A DNA stretch of 64,000 bases. Origin: an archaeon. Its GTDB lineage: Archaea; Thermoproteota; Thermoprotei_A; Marsarchaeales; Marsarchaeaceae. Below the pieces are notes generated by a model, which worked only from the letters and a program-made list of their open reading frames with translations, ran no database searches and was not told where the DNA came from. Position 1 is the stretch's first letter. Each line of letters starts with the position of its first letter. Below are positions 55,330-63,795 of the stretch, piece by piece. The stretch covers positions 62,001 through 126,000 of the forward strand of contig JAKAWJ010000002.1 of NCBI GenBank assembly GCA_021817005.1, read 5' to 3'. A program made the translations under genes and the position numbers.

Positions 55330-57079
55330 CGGCCGCGACGACCACGACCAGAGTGAGGGCTCTTATACCACGGCTTAAGGCCGCGAGCAGTTCGGAAAGA
55401 AAGCCTTCCCCTAACACCCTTACGGAGACCTCGACTTTAATTTTATCTAAGATTGCAGGCTGGGACGTGGAGGAAGCAGTGCGAGCCGCTTCCAGGCAGG
55501 CTCGCACTACGGGCTCTCTAGATACAGTGCCAACTGGAAGATAACCCAATCCGCGAGACGCGTTGCCGCTGTTCCAGTGGTTATCTGTTGTCAAAACCTC
55601 TACGTACGCGAATCCAGCTCTTGATAAGGCGCTTCTTATTTGTTCCGCTAGGCCGCACACCATATTGTTTCCGTCTACGCATACGAACACGACGCTCTTG
55701 TCGCCATTCAACACCACCGCGGACACCCCTCCCGGACCGACATCGCGAGCCTGGAGCGTAACACGACTAGAACCCACTGATTTTATTACGAGATGTTCTT
55801 CAGACGCCGCAGACAGCGCCTGTATCTTTCCTGCGAGCTCATGACCCTGCAGTTCGGAAAAGAGCGCGGTGTGTTCATTACAAAGGCCATTATGCCTGTC
55901 CACGAGGTCGCGAGTAGACGAGCGGAGCTGGCAAACTAAGGTGGGGAGGTCTTCGGTGTTACCAACTTTGCTCGCAAAGACGATTTCTGAAGATCCAAAC
56001 GAATAAGAAGCCACAGAGTATTTTGAATCGGAGACATCTCTATGAATCACGTGGGTGACTGGCACGCCCGTTCGAGCTCTGCCAAGTTCGGCCTTGAGAG
56101 CCGCAACTACGGCAAGGGTGGATTTTCGTGAAGCCAAGTTATGGGCGTGGTTTGAGGCCCCGTGGAGGACCACGGGGCCAAACTCATTGAGTTCTCGAGT
56201 CAAGACGGATGGCAGGTCACCGCTGCCCATTCCCCTTGCGGGCCCAGGGTGTATGTATGGAATGATCAGGCTCGCAATTCTTTGGGAATCAGACCTAAAG
56301 ATCAAAGCCGAGACGCTTACGACGGAGTTCGAACCGGCAGCCTCAGAGAGGTTATCAAACTCTAGGGATTCCGGTTCCATCCATGATGTTCCAAAGGCGG
56401 TCAGAGCCTCGCCTCCTGACACGCCACCAACCCTTATGCTACGCATACGGAGCAAAAATAGGCACGGAATTACCGAGAACGCCGCAACGGCTAACAAAGC
56501 TTGGTCCGCATTTAGACCCACCGGAGCTGATAGCAGGCTACCCACTTCTAAGAATAGTGAGGAAACTAGCGAAGATGCCGTTCGGGCTCCGAAAACAGTG
56601 ATTTGCGTTGCCGCATACAAAAAACTAAACACTAGGACAATCGGATACATAGCGAATCGAGAGTATTCTAGTGAAAGTGTCGATGCCGCCCCCCACAGAA
56701 AGGCTGAGGCGGCAGATGGCACGGCGAGAGATCCAACCAACAAAAAAGCCGAACGCCTCGTAGTCATACGGGCGCTTCCAGAATAGCTCTTTGCCGCAAT
56801 TAGAGACAACAAGTAGAGCGCCAGAGCAGTGACGCTCAGTAAGAGGTGACCAGACAAACCCGACATGACGTAAGGTACGGCCCATTCTAGGACGAACAGG
56901 CAAACCGAGACCCGGGTGTCCGGGACCCTAACCAGATACCTACGCCCAGGGACTAACCTCAACTCTTGTAATCGCCCCCCGTGTTTTCGATGGCAGGGGA
57001 TAAGCTGAGCGAAACCGGCACCCCCCCAACCACTATTCCTGGACCTGAGCGACTTTTTTGCCGGAGAAGAATGGAGCAA
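55301..57079 (-). CDS. DUF2070 family membrane protein
   Basis: About 590 residues: an N-terminal membrane region with about six to seven helices and a large soluble C-terminal domain. The latter carries SLIIPYIHPGPARGMGSGDLP, VVLHGASNHAHNLASRKS and VFVCVDGNNMV, the DUF2070 signature with conserved His and Asp that suggest metal binding. The family is archaeal and unassigned. The listed TTG start is uncertain; GTG/TTG alternatives lie within the first 45 residues, and the first convincing family residues begin around RRYLVRVPDTRV. It lies 150 bp downstream of secG with T-rich terminator-like sequence between. Confidence 0.8.
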   Translation of the reverse strand: MLHSSPAKKSLRSRNSGWGGAGFAQLIPCHRKHGGRLQELRLVPGRRYLVRVPDTRVSVCLFVLEWAVPYVMSGLSGHLLLSVTALALYLLSLIAAKSYSGSARMTTRRSAFLLVGSLAVPSAASAFLWGAASTLSLEYSRFAMYPIVLVFSFLYAATQITVFGARTASSLVSSLFLEVGSLLSAPVGLNADQALLAVAAFSVIPCLFLLRMRSIRVGGVSGGEALTAFGTSWMEPESLEFDNLSEAAGSNSVVSVSALIFRSDSQRIASLIIPYIHPGPARGMGSGDLPSVLTRELNEFGPVVLHGASNHAHNLASRKSTLAVVAALKAELGRARTGVPVTHVIHRDVSDSKYSVASYSFGSSEIVFASKVGNTEDLPTLVCQLRSSTRDLVDRHNGLCNEHTALFSELQGHELAGKIQALSAASEEHLVIKSVGSSRVTLQARDVGPGGVSAVVLNGDKSVVFVCVDGNNMVCGLAEQIRSALSRAGFAYVEVLTTDNHWNSGNASRGLGYLPVGTVSREPVVRACLEAARTASSTSQPAILDKIKVEVSVRVLGEGFLSELLAALSRGIRALTLVVVVAAVTGIVLAAI

Positions 57080-57155
57080 CCCGCATCATATCACGCATGC
57101 GACCGGACAAACGTCTCCGCGGCTTGCCGAGGGTTAAGGGAGTTGGCTCGAGAAA

Positions 57156-57194
57156 AGGAAAAAAATAGCCCTAGGCAAACCTAAGAAAAAAACC
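57156..57194 (-). terminator. T-rich terminator downstream of secG
   Basis: On the minus strand GGTTTTTTTCTTAGG and TTTTTTTCCTTTTC follow secG. Oligo-T runs of this kind are typical archaeal terminators, and they separate secG from DUF2070. Confidence 0.5.
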
Positions 57195-57227
57195 ACGCAC
57201 CCCGTGATTCAAGTAGTGCTCGTGAAT

Positions 57228-57392
57228 TTAAAAGATATGGTGGGCTACCGCTATAACTACAGCGAACACTGCCGAAATCGCCAAAATATAACCGGGTTTG
57301 AGCTTGAGGCCCAGATTCTCCTCCTCGTAGAACCGAACCAAACCCGCGCTGCTCATTGGTGAGCCTTGCTTCTTTCTCTTACGAGAACTCAC
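57228..57392 (-). CDS. secG: Sec61-beta/SecG preprotein translocase subunit
   Basis: A 54-residue protein: SSRKRKKQGSPMSSAGLVRF, then YEEENLGLKLKPGYILAIS and one membrane helix AVFAVVIAVAHH. This is the archaeal Sec61-beta family. GTG at 57392 is the start because a TATA box at 57413-57422 lies 26 nt upstream on the minus strand; the longer ATG reading to 57509 would run through that promoter. Confidence 0.92.
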   Translation of the reverse strand: MSSRKRKKQGSPMSSAGLVRFYEEENLGLKLKPGYILAISAVFAVVIAVAHHIF

Positions 57393-57412
57393 GAAGGAAT
57401 AAATTTTCAACA

Positions 57413-57422
57413 AGATATAAGC
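57413..57422 (-). promoter_or_regulatory. TATA box of secG
   Basis: GCTTATATCT on the minus strand is centred 26 nt before the GTG at 57392 and fixes the start of the small secG gene. Confidence 0.5.
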
Positions 57423-57540
57423 CCTTTCAAACACTCCACCCGTAACCATGAGGCTCAAATTAGCAGCAGGCCCAAGTTCTCGGCATGAAATACTTATTAC
57501 CTGCCCCACTCGTAACCTTCGGAAGAAGCTAGGCGATTGA

Positions 57541-58407
57541 ATGTTAAAGATAGAACAAGTGCTTGCAGTAGAAACCCCAAAATTACAGATTCCGATAGGT
57601 CGGGAGGCTGCTATCGCCGCACTCTTGGAGTCCGGTCTACCCGCACTTCCAGTAGTGGATGCGCAGGGACGCTATATTGGAGGGCTAACCGCCGAGGCTT
57701 TGCTTCAGAACCCAGAAGAGGAACAGGTCGGAGTCTTGGTCAGCGATGATAAGGCCGAACCAGCAACCGCTTTACTGGGCAACGCACAGATTAACACTAT
57801 TCAGCGGCGAGGGTATATTTTTGTAAGTAACGGTGAGGGCAAACTGTCAGGCGCAACTTACACAAGGGACGTGCTGAAGAAAGCCCTGGCTCGCAAGGAG
57901 TTTGAAAGGGTACCTATTACCCCGAAAATCACGAGGAAATTTCCCCTAATCTGGGGAAAGACGCCATCGAACATCGCATGGAGGTCTTTGGGATTCTTGG
58001 ACCAAAGCGAAGCACTAATCACCGATGACAGCATGAGCAATTTCAGAACGGTATCGGCTGTAAATCTCCTACGGGCGATAACAGAAGAGAAGATTAGTAT
58101 ACGTGAAGAAGCCGGAGCTGCCGGAGCTGAAGAAGAGTGGGGGGTAGAGGGTACCCAAATCATCTACATGGATAAGCTCGTCCTCCAGCTCTCTTCAAAG
58201 CCCATCGAGGCGTTTGCGAGTGCAGTCAGGCAGCACATTCTACTTAGCGATAGTGTGGCTACGGTCGCCGCAAAAATGTGCACGGAAAACGCCCGCCTGC
58301 TTCCGGTGATCAATACAGACCGCACCCTAGTGGGCGCCGTCGCAGCTAACGATCTGCTGGACCTTATGATAACATCAAGTTCTGAGAGCCTTCAGCCCCT
58401 GAATTAG
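57541..58407 (+). CDS. four-CBS-domain protein
   Basis: A 288-residue protein with CBS-type repeats: residues about 14-66 (GREAAIAALLESGLPALPVVDAQGRYIGGLTAE), about 70-120, about 155-200 (TDDSMSNFRTVSAVNLLRAI) and about 230-285 (SDSVATVAAKMCTENARLLPVINTDRTLVGAVAANDLL). CBS pairs bind adenine nucleotides and sense energy state. There is no fused catalytic domain. It is divergent from secG and converges on the GGGP synthase gene with a 33-bp overlap. Confidence 0.85.
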   Translation: MLKIEQVLAVETPKLQIPIGREAAIAALLESGLPALPVVDAQGRYIGGLTAEALLQNPEEEQVGVLVSDDKAEPATALLGNAQINTIQRRGYIFVSNGEGKLSGATYTRDVLKKALARKEFERVPITPKITRKFPLIWGKTPSNIAWRSLGFLDQSEALITDDSMSNFRTVSAVNLLRAITEEKISIREEAGAAGAEEEWGVEGTQIIYMDKLVLQLSSKPIEAFASAVRQHILLSDSVATVAAKMCTENARLLPVINTDRTLVGAVAANDLLDLMITSSSESLQPLN

Positions 58408-59112
58408 TTTGTTGGCTTCAGAAGGATTTTCCAGGACATTTCCTACTACTACGACGTCGGCGCCATGATCGAAGAGTTCGTACACTTGGGCCGCAGTCTT
58501 TACACCACCACCAGCCATAACTGGGATAGGTGAAGTCTTCCTAACAATTTCCACAAAAGAAGGACTTATTGGCTTCTTCGCTCCCGACCCGGCCTCAAGG
58601 TAGAGCAGACGGAAGCCTAGATAGCCGGCAGTAAGCGCGTAAATCGCGGCCAACTCCGGCCTGTCTTCCGGGACCGGTCTGGCGCGTCCGACGAATCCTG
58701 CAGTTCCGCCCTCGCCTACGATAACATACGCCGTCGGTATCGCTTCCAAGCCCATGCCTTTAACTACTGGTGCTGCGAGGAACTGCTGATCTATCATATA
58801 ATACGTGCTGTCCGAGTTTAGCAGGCTCATAAAAAGCACGGCGTCGGCCCTCGGGCTTAGGTTGCTGATCGACCCAGGAAAAATAATTATGGGTTTTACA
58901 GTTTCCTTCCTCATAGCTAAGATTACATCATCCACCTTACTTTGCCAAATGGCTGTGCTCCCTCCGACCAGAATTGCGTGAAATGAGCTGTCATCGAGTA
59001 CACTTGCTATATGAGCAGCAGCGTTGGGTGAATACTTCTCCGGATCAATAAGCGCCATCAGCAGCGGGTTCTTGCGACGGGCTTCCATGAGTCCCGTGTA
59101 GACCCCCGGCAA
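58375..59112 (-). CDS. geranylgeranylglyceryl phosphate synthase
   Basis: A 245-residue TIM-barrel prenyltransferase that joins sn-glycerol-1-phosphate and GGPP, the first committed step of archaeal lipids. MALIDPEKYSP, AILVGGSTAIW, IIFPGSISNLSPRADAVLFMSLLN, AYVIVGEG, LLYLEAGSGAKKP, VMAGGGVKTA and GADVVVVGNVLEN are the family blocks in order. It begins 4 nt after the Elf1-like gene, within the lhr operon. Confidence 0.94.
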   Translation of the reverse strand: MPGVYTGLMEARRKNPLLMALIDPEKYSPNAAAHIASVLDDSSFHAILVGGSTAIWQSKVDDVILAMRKETVKPIIIFPGSISNLSPRADAVLFMSLLNSDSTYYMIDQQFLAAPVVKGMGLEAIPTAYVIVGEGGTAGFVGRARPVPEDRPELAAIYALTAGYLGFRLLYLEAGSGAKKPISPSFVEIVRKTSPIPVMAGGGVKTAAQVYELFDHGADVVVVGNVLENPSEANKLIQGLKALRT

Positions 59113-59116
59113 ACTT

Positions 59117-59350
59117 CTAGCTACCTTCCATCGCTGTCAGCTTAGAGTACACGTCAATCGGTTCAGCGCCAGCATTGACGTGCACATCCTCGCGAGAGAA
59201 ACCGCAGTACGCGCATTGCACTCTTGCGTGCCCATCTTTTGCAATTATAATCCGAAGCGGGAAGCCTTCACAGATCGGGCATCTGAACACCTTTGGTGGT
59301 CCCCTCTTCTTTGGGGATACTATCCTATGCCTGCGTCTACGGCCGCCCAA
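59117..59350 (-). CDS. Elf1-like transcription elongation factor (zinc ribbon)
   Basis: A 77-residue protein with a basic N-terminus (MGGRRRRHRIVSPKKRGPPK), a zinc ribbon (FRCPICEGFPLR, VQCAYCGFSRED) and a C-terminal EPIDVYSKLTAME. It has the layout of archaeal/eukaryotic Elf1. It begins 6 nt after the lhr stop and 4 nt before the GGGP synthase start. Confidence 0.85.
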   Translation of the reverse strand: MGGRRRRHRIVSPKKRGPPKVFRCPICEGFPLRIIIAKDGHARVQCAYCGFSREDVHVNAGAEPIDVYSKLTAMEGS

Positions 59351-59356
59351 TTGACA

Positions 59357-62089
59357 TCACAACCAAAACTCCCTGGTTCTGATAAACTCTTGCTCTGCCT
59401 TGAATATTTCCGCGTAGAGCTCTTCTTGAGTGGGCACCCGCTTTCTGAGTATTCTCTTCGCCACGGTGGGTCCAATTCCAAAGCCACTCAAGACTAAAAC
59501 ACCCCTTTTTCCGTAATCTAGGTGTATTTCAGCGCTACCAACTAGCTCCTTCGCCAGATTGCTAATGTGTTCGTCATCACTTCTAGACCCAAACTTGACG
59601 GATTTCAGTGCAGCTTTCGCAACGGCGTCATTTTGTTCGATAAATCCAATAAATCGAGAACTGCACCTTGGGCATACGACCCACTCAGGCATTGACCCGA
59701 CAGTGGCTACAGAGTGGTACCGAAAGCAGCTCAGACAGTGCAAGTGGTAGGATTTTCTATTCAGGCGGTTGGCAAGCGAAGCGAGAAGTGCATCGGGAGT
59801 AACCGACTCCCCGGGGTCTTGCGAGATAAGCGACTCTGTAAAGATTGTGCAAAACTCAGATAGTGACCTTGATGGCTTGTCTATCAATAGAGGTCCACGG
59901 GCAAGCGCTGAAAGAAAAACTCGCACGTCCAACAAATCACTCATCACCTCATTCAAAACCTCCTTGCCGGCAAGCGTTGTCTGCAGAACCGCATGCGTTC
60001 TTCTTGCGCCATACCTGTCTAGTAATTTTTCAACATCAAATCCCAGCCTGCGCGATACTGCAAACAATCTATCGGTGAATGCACCATATCGCGCCACTCC
60101 CTTCTCAATCCAGGCGAAAACCGAATTCGGTGTTGAGGAGCCGAGAACAGCATAAACTCGCTCTGAGCTTAGGCCACGCGACCGCAGAATTATTCCCGCC
60201 GAGTTAACCACCACGAGTGGTCTGACCGCATAGTCCGCGAGCGCCTCACTCAGTGCGACCGACATCGCTCGGTTCCCTCTTGTGCCTAGGGGAGCCAGTA
60301 CCAGAACGGTGTCCGTTGAATTTGGTGGAGACACAACGCAGATTCTCTTATCCGCGAACTCGCTAACTGGCGGAACCTTGTCCAGCACTTTCTGGGCGGC
60401 GGGGAGCAGGTGCAGACCTTTGAGAACAGCTGCACGTCTTCGAGAGCAGGCGATATCATACATTCGCTTCGAGACGTAGCTGTCCACAGGTAGCATGTCC
60501 CCAGACCAGCTAGGAATAGCAGTTTGACCCTGCAGGCTCGGCCTTACGAGAACGGACCTAACACCAAAATCGACAGAAACTATTTCCCACACACGGTTTC
60601 CCAAGGCTATCCCCTGCCCCGAGTCGTGATATTTTTCAACGAAGGAGTTATCCAGGTATCCAACAACCCTCCTTGAAACAAGATCTCGTACCGAAAACTG
60701 AGTTGTTCCTGCGATTGTACCTATATGTGTGAGAAAATAGACCTTGGTCCTGCGACCGACCCGAACAACATCTCCATATAGAGAACCATACCTCATCTGA
60801 ATAAGAAAATTGAGTGCTACCTCGAAATCAGCCGCACTTAGGTCTCTGAAGCTAAAACAACGCCTGACGAGCTTAAAGAGCTCTTCTTTCTTGGCCTCTC
60901 TTACCATCAGCAGATGTGCCGCCAGCTGGTTAACGAGGACGTCAAGGGGGGCTGAGAACATTTTGGGTGCTTCAATCCACCTGCTGAGCAGTAAATTCGC
61001 ACAAGCAAGCCCCTCAAGCAAATCAACCGGGTTTAACGCAATAAGAACCCCTTTCGAAACCGCGCCAACAGAGTGTCCCGCCCGTCCGAACCGTTGTGCC
61101 AACGCTTCTACCGTTCTTGGAGAACCGACTTGGATGACACGCTCGAGTTCGCCAACGTCAATACCAAGCTCAAGGGAAGAGGTGGAGATTACTGAGCGAT
61201 CCCTCTGTTTGCGCAGCCTATCCTCGACGCTGAGTCGTTCGTCCAGAGAAAGCGAACTGTGGTGAACATCTAGGTCCACATTGTTACTTTCTTCCCGACC
61301 AATTTTAGCAAGGGCTTCAGCAAGGTGCCGGGTATTCACGAAAATTATTGCTTTTGAGCTCATCTCCCTTAGTAAAAGTGAGTAAACTTCTCCGAGTCTG
61401 TTGGGTGCTTGCACAGCATCTACAGCCAACGCGTAGGCCTTTCGATTCTTCAGATAAATTACATCGCCGCTATCCATGAAGAACCTGCAGACAAAGTGTC
61501 CACTCTTTACAGTCGCAGATAGGCAGATTAGTTGCAAGTCATGCTTAAGATAGGCTCTGAAACGAGTCAAGCCGAGAGACAGCTGGACCCCTCTCTTTGA
61601 CTGGACTAGCTCGTTTGCCTCATCGATTACAACATGACGAACATTCTCTAGCGCCCTTAAACTACCCTCATCTACCATCAGTGCTTGGAATGTTTCTGGC
61701 GTAGTAACGAGAATGTCGGGCGGGCTGAGGCGTTGCCTAATACGCACACTGCGCGGCGTATCTCCATGTCTGACTTCAATTTTCAGCCCTACCTCACTAG
61801 CTAAGTCCACTAATCGACTATGAACGTCGCGATTCAGTGCTTTAAGGGGGGTGATGTATAGCACTGACACACCCGCTCGCTCACCCAGCTTGACCAGCTG
61901 CATTATAGGAAGCATGGCAGCTTCTGTCTTTCCAGATCCAGTAGTGCTGCAGAGCACCACATTTCTACCAGCCAGAATCCTCGGAAAGGCTGCTTCTTGT
62001 ATTTCAGTTGGACCGGGAAAGCGACGGCTTGCCGCTTCGGCAACCTCGCCACTCAAATGCAACAATCTGTTTACCCCCGGGCGTAACAC
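59357..62089 (-). CDS. Lhr-type large SF2 helicase (aLhr2-like)
   Basis: A 910-residue helicase. Walker A CSTTGSGKTEA (48-57), the DEAH-box variant VIDEANELVQSKRG, STSSLELGIDVGELERVI and QRFGRAGHSVGAVSKG (motif VI) define the Lhr core. A winged helix and Lhr-specific domain follow. The C-terminal part has a cysteine-rich module (LHCLSCFRYHSV, VVCPRCSSRF) and an HhH-like FGIGPTVAKRILRK. aLhr2 proteins unwind and anneal DNA and DNA:RNA. The start is GTG 62089; TTG 62065 is an alternative at better promoter spacing. The gene heads the lhr-elf1-GGGPS operon. Confidence 0.9.
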   Translation of the reverse strand: MLRPGVNRLLHLSGEVAEAASRRFPGPTEIQEAAFPRILAGRNVVLCSTTGSGKTEAAMLPIMQLVKLGERAGVSVLYITPLKALNRDVHSRLVDLASEVGLKIEVRHGDTPRSVRIRQRLSPPDILVTTPETFQALMVDEGSLRALENVRHVVIDEANELVQSKRGVQLSLGLTRFRAYLKHDLQLICLSATVKSGHFVCRFFMDSGDVIYLKNRKAYALAVDAVQAPNRLGEVYSLLLREMSSKAIIFVNTRHLAEALAKIGREESNNVDLDVHHSSLSLDERLSVEDRLRKQRDRSVISTSSLELGIDVGELERVIQVGSPRTVEALAQRFGRAGHSVGAVSKGVLIALNPVDLLEGLACANLLLSRWIEAPKMFSAPLDVLVNQLAAHLLMVREAKKEELFKLVRRCFSFRDLSAADFEVALNFLIQMRYGSLYGDVVRVGRRTKVYFLTHIGTIAGTTQFSVRDLVSRRVVGYLDNSFVEKYHDSGQGIALGNRVWEIVSVDFGVRSVLVRPSLQGQTAIPSWSGDMLPVDSYVSKRMYDIACSRRRAAVLKGLHLLPAAQKVLDKVPPVSEFADKRICVVSPPNSTDTVLVLAPLGTRGNRAMSVALSEALADYAVRPLVVVNSAGIILRSRGLSSERVYAVLGSSTPNSVFAWIEKGVARYGAFTDRLFAVSRRLGFDVEKLLDRYGARRTHAVLQTTLAGKEVLNEVMSDLLDVRVFLSALARGPLLIDKPSRSLSEFCTIFTESLISQDPGESVTPDALLASLANRLNRKSYHLHCLSCFRYHSVATVGSMPEWVVCPRCSSRFIGFIEQNDAVAKAALKSVKFGSRSDDEHISNLAKELVGSAEIHLDYGKRGVLVLSGFGIGPTVAKRILRKRVPTQEELYAEIFKAEQEFIRTREFWL

Positions 62090-62113
62090 AAAGACTAATT
62101 AACTATCGTCCAC

Positions 62114-62248
62114 ATGCTAATGACCGTGATAAACTACTCGCTTATGTATTACTTGGGCACAGCCGTTTCCGTTTTAGTTTTCATTTTTGTACTGGCACTC
62201 TCACTGATTGAGCCAACTGGCCGAGACACTAGTGTGCAAACCAGCTAA
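62114..62248 (+). CDS. tiny single-span membrane protein (44 aa), putative
   Basis: Begins MLMTVINYSLMYYLGTAVSV, has one long hydrophobic segment (VSVLVFIFVLALSLIE) and ends with a short polar tail (RDTSVQTS). Below the usual length cutoff. An A/T box TAATTAAC at 62096-62103 lies before it and could give a leaderless GTG start at 62126 or the ATG at 62120. It runs convergent to the SWIM gene (4-bp overlap) and divergent from lhr. No family is recognised. Confidence 0.45.
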   Translation: MLMTVINYSLMYYLGTAVSVLVFIFVLALSLIEPTGRDTSVQTS

Positions 62249-62589
62249 GGCGGGTCACACTTACCTATCCGGCGCATCGAATCTAGAGCTGCAAGCGCTA
62301 GCAAATGTTTACAGGGAGTGCGTCCGTTTCTTGCTATATTTCGCATATAAAAATCACTACAGCTGCAATAGAAATATCGATAAATGCAATAATTATTTAT
62401 TATCCCTTCCAACACAAGTTTATTCCTCTCAACCTCATAGAAGTCTACAGACTCAACTACCCGCTTTGATGACCGAGTTTTTAAAGAATAAACCGTCGAG
62501 TCTTTGCCCCGGGTTCGATCCGGTGCGCCAGCGCAAGACTGTCTTTCGACAAATTGGGTGATAGCTCTTTCGATATCCCGATAAGTCAA
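62245..62589 (-). CDS. SWIM zinc-finger protein
   Basis: A protein of about 114 residues whose C-terminal part is a SWIM finger: YCSCSDFYMRNIARNGRTPCKHLLAL (CxC...CxH). The N-terminal part has the VDFYEVERNKLVLEGIINN beta region common in archaeal SWIM proteins. Such proteins have been proposed as relatives of the Sws1 subunit of recombination-mediator complexes; that role here is inference. TTG at 62589 is favoured by a minus-strand TATA box (ATAAG at 62616-62620, 30 nt away); ATG 62604 or 62616 would lie on or too near that box. Confidence 0.75.
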   Translation of the reverse strand: MTYRDIERAITQFVERQSCAGAPDRTRGKDSTVYSLKTRSSKRVVESVDFYEVERNKLVLEGIINNYCIYRYFYCSCSDFYMRNIARNGRTPCKHLLALAALDSMRRIGKCDPP

Positions 62590-62612
62590 TTTGGCCCTTT
62601 CCATCGCTGCGT

Positions 62613-62623
62613 CCACTTATAAC
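62613..62623. promoter_or_regulatory. putative bidirectional TATA box
   Basis: CCACTTATAAC reads as TATAAG on the minus strand, 30 nt before the SWIM gene TTG, and as CTTATA on the plus strand, upstream of the phosphoesterase reading. A second box, CATTATAGCC at 62660-62669, lies 27 nt before the TTG at 62691. Confidence 0.4.
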
Positions 62624-62690
62624 AGCGTCGGCAGTTCTTTACCCCAAAAGTCGTTCGCTCATTATAGCCGAACTGCATACGGGCTTCGGT

Positions 62691-63302
62691 TTGGAATCCG
62701 GATCAGAACTGCTAGCTAGGAACATTTTCGAGTTCTGGTTAAAGAACCTAGTTAGACTGCTTTCGAATTACGATTTAAGGCGTTTGATAATTTGCGGAGA
62801 TTTGAAGGAGTCCATTGGCACGCCGAAATCTGTCGAGGTTACGCTCCTGAAGGAGCTGCAGCACGTCCTTCTCCAGCACTCGGTGGAAGCCACGCTCCTC
62901 AAAGGTAATCATGATGGCTCCATAGAATCATATATCGAATTTCCGTGTTTGGATTATATATTATTGGAGGCAGGCGGTGAGGACGTTATAGTCGCGCATG
63001 GACACAGAAGGCTGCCTTTTGAGAACGCAAAAGGTGCAATTCTGGCTCATATGCATCCAAGCATTCGGCTGAACGGTTCAACGTCTTTCGTGTGGCTGTT
63101 TTTCAAGCGAACAAGTCCAAGACGGGGGGGAGTTGTGGTAATGCCTCCATTTAACCCGTTCTTAGGGGGTGGACGAGTAGTGGGCAGGCGAAGTCCGGCA
63201 CTGGCTCAGTTGAGGATTCCCAGCAAGATTTGGTCTAGCGCGGTTATCGGTCTCAATGGCGCTTACTACGGGACACTGGACGATGTTCAGGCGATGGCTT
63301 AA
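62691..63302 (+). CDS. archaeal calcineurin-like metallophosphoesterase; N-terminus uncertain
   Basis: The called TTG start gives 203 residues with IICGDLKESIG, LKGNHDG and VAHGHRRLP, the GD, GNHD and GH motifs of metallophosphoesterases, in the archaeal COG1407-like group often next to helicase genes. The first metal motif is missing from this reading. It is seen just upstream in the same frame as SLIIAELHTGFG, normally ADLHxG, preceded by LRPLITASAVLYPKSR. No ATG, GTG or TTG exists between that region and the stop at 62562. Either a non-standard start (ATT, ATA or CTG) is used or the motif is lost. The Asp-to-Glu change in the motif is also odd. The 3' end overlaps tfe by 50 bp. Confidence 0.75.
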   Translation: MESGSELLARNIFEFWLKNLVRLLSNYDLRRLIICGDLKESIGTPKSVEVTLLKELQHVLLQHSVEATLLKGNHDGSIESYIEFPCLDYILLEAGGEDVIVAHGHRRLPFENAKGAILAHMHPSIRLNGSTSFVWLFFKRTSPRRGGVVVMPPFNPFLGGGRVVGRRSPALAQLRIPSKIWSSAVIGLNGAYYGTLDDVQAMA

Positions 63303-63795
63303 GCGCATTGGAGAGGACGTTTCCAAGGAACTCGACCAGTTTGCTATTATCCTCCATGCTTAGCACCTCATTGCAAATTGGGCACCTGAAACCAGCATCA
63401 TAAGCATCGTCGAACGTAATTCTCGTACATTTATTGGGACAAGTGAAGAAGCCGTGGCTCTTTTCGTACTCATACCTCTTTCGATTTCTTTCCAATATTT
63501 TCGCCCTTTTGTAGTATACATAATTCTTGAAGTAATTCCTATTTGCTCTCCAGTAAAACGTTACCCAATTTGTCTTAAGATCAATAGTTTTTCGGAACGT
63601 TACAAGGTCGTTACGTTCGAGGTTGTAGATTATCTGGCGGATCACATTGGGTTTTACCTTAAAGGCGTCACTCAACTCCTCATCAGTGCACTCGCGCTCC
63701 TTTATGATTGTCTCTAGGACGGCGTAGCCTTCTGCGCCAGCAAGCTTGTAGGCAACGGCTAATAAGTCGAGGTCCACTTCAGTAATTCTCCGCAC
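63253..63795 (-). CDS. tfe: transcription initiation factor E, alpha subunit
   Basis: A 180-residue TFE. The N-terminal extended winged helix is VLETIIKERECTDEELSDAFKVKPNVIRQIIYNLERNDLV. The helix YYKRAKILERNRKRYEYEKSH follows, then the zinc ribbon FFTCPNKCTRITF...FRCPICNEVL. TFE assists promoter opening with TBP and TFB. It overlaps trm56 by 17 bp upstream and the convergent phosphoesterase by 50 bp downstream. Confidence 0.94.
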   Translation of the reverse strand: MRRITEVDLDLLAVAYKLAGAEGYAVLETIIKERECTDEELSDAFKVKPNVIRQIIYNLERNDLVTFRKTIDLKTNWVTFYWRANRNYFKNYVYYKRAKILERNRKRYEYEKSHGFFTCPNKCTRITFDDAYDAGFRCPICNEVLSMEDNSKLVEFLGNVLSNALKPSPEHRPVSRSKRH

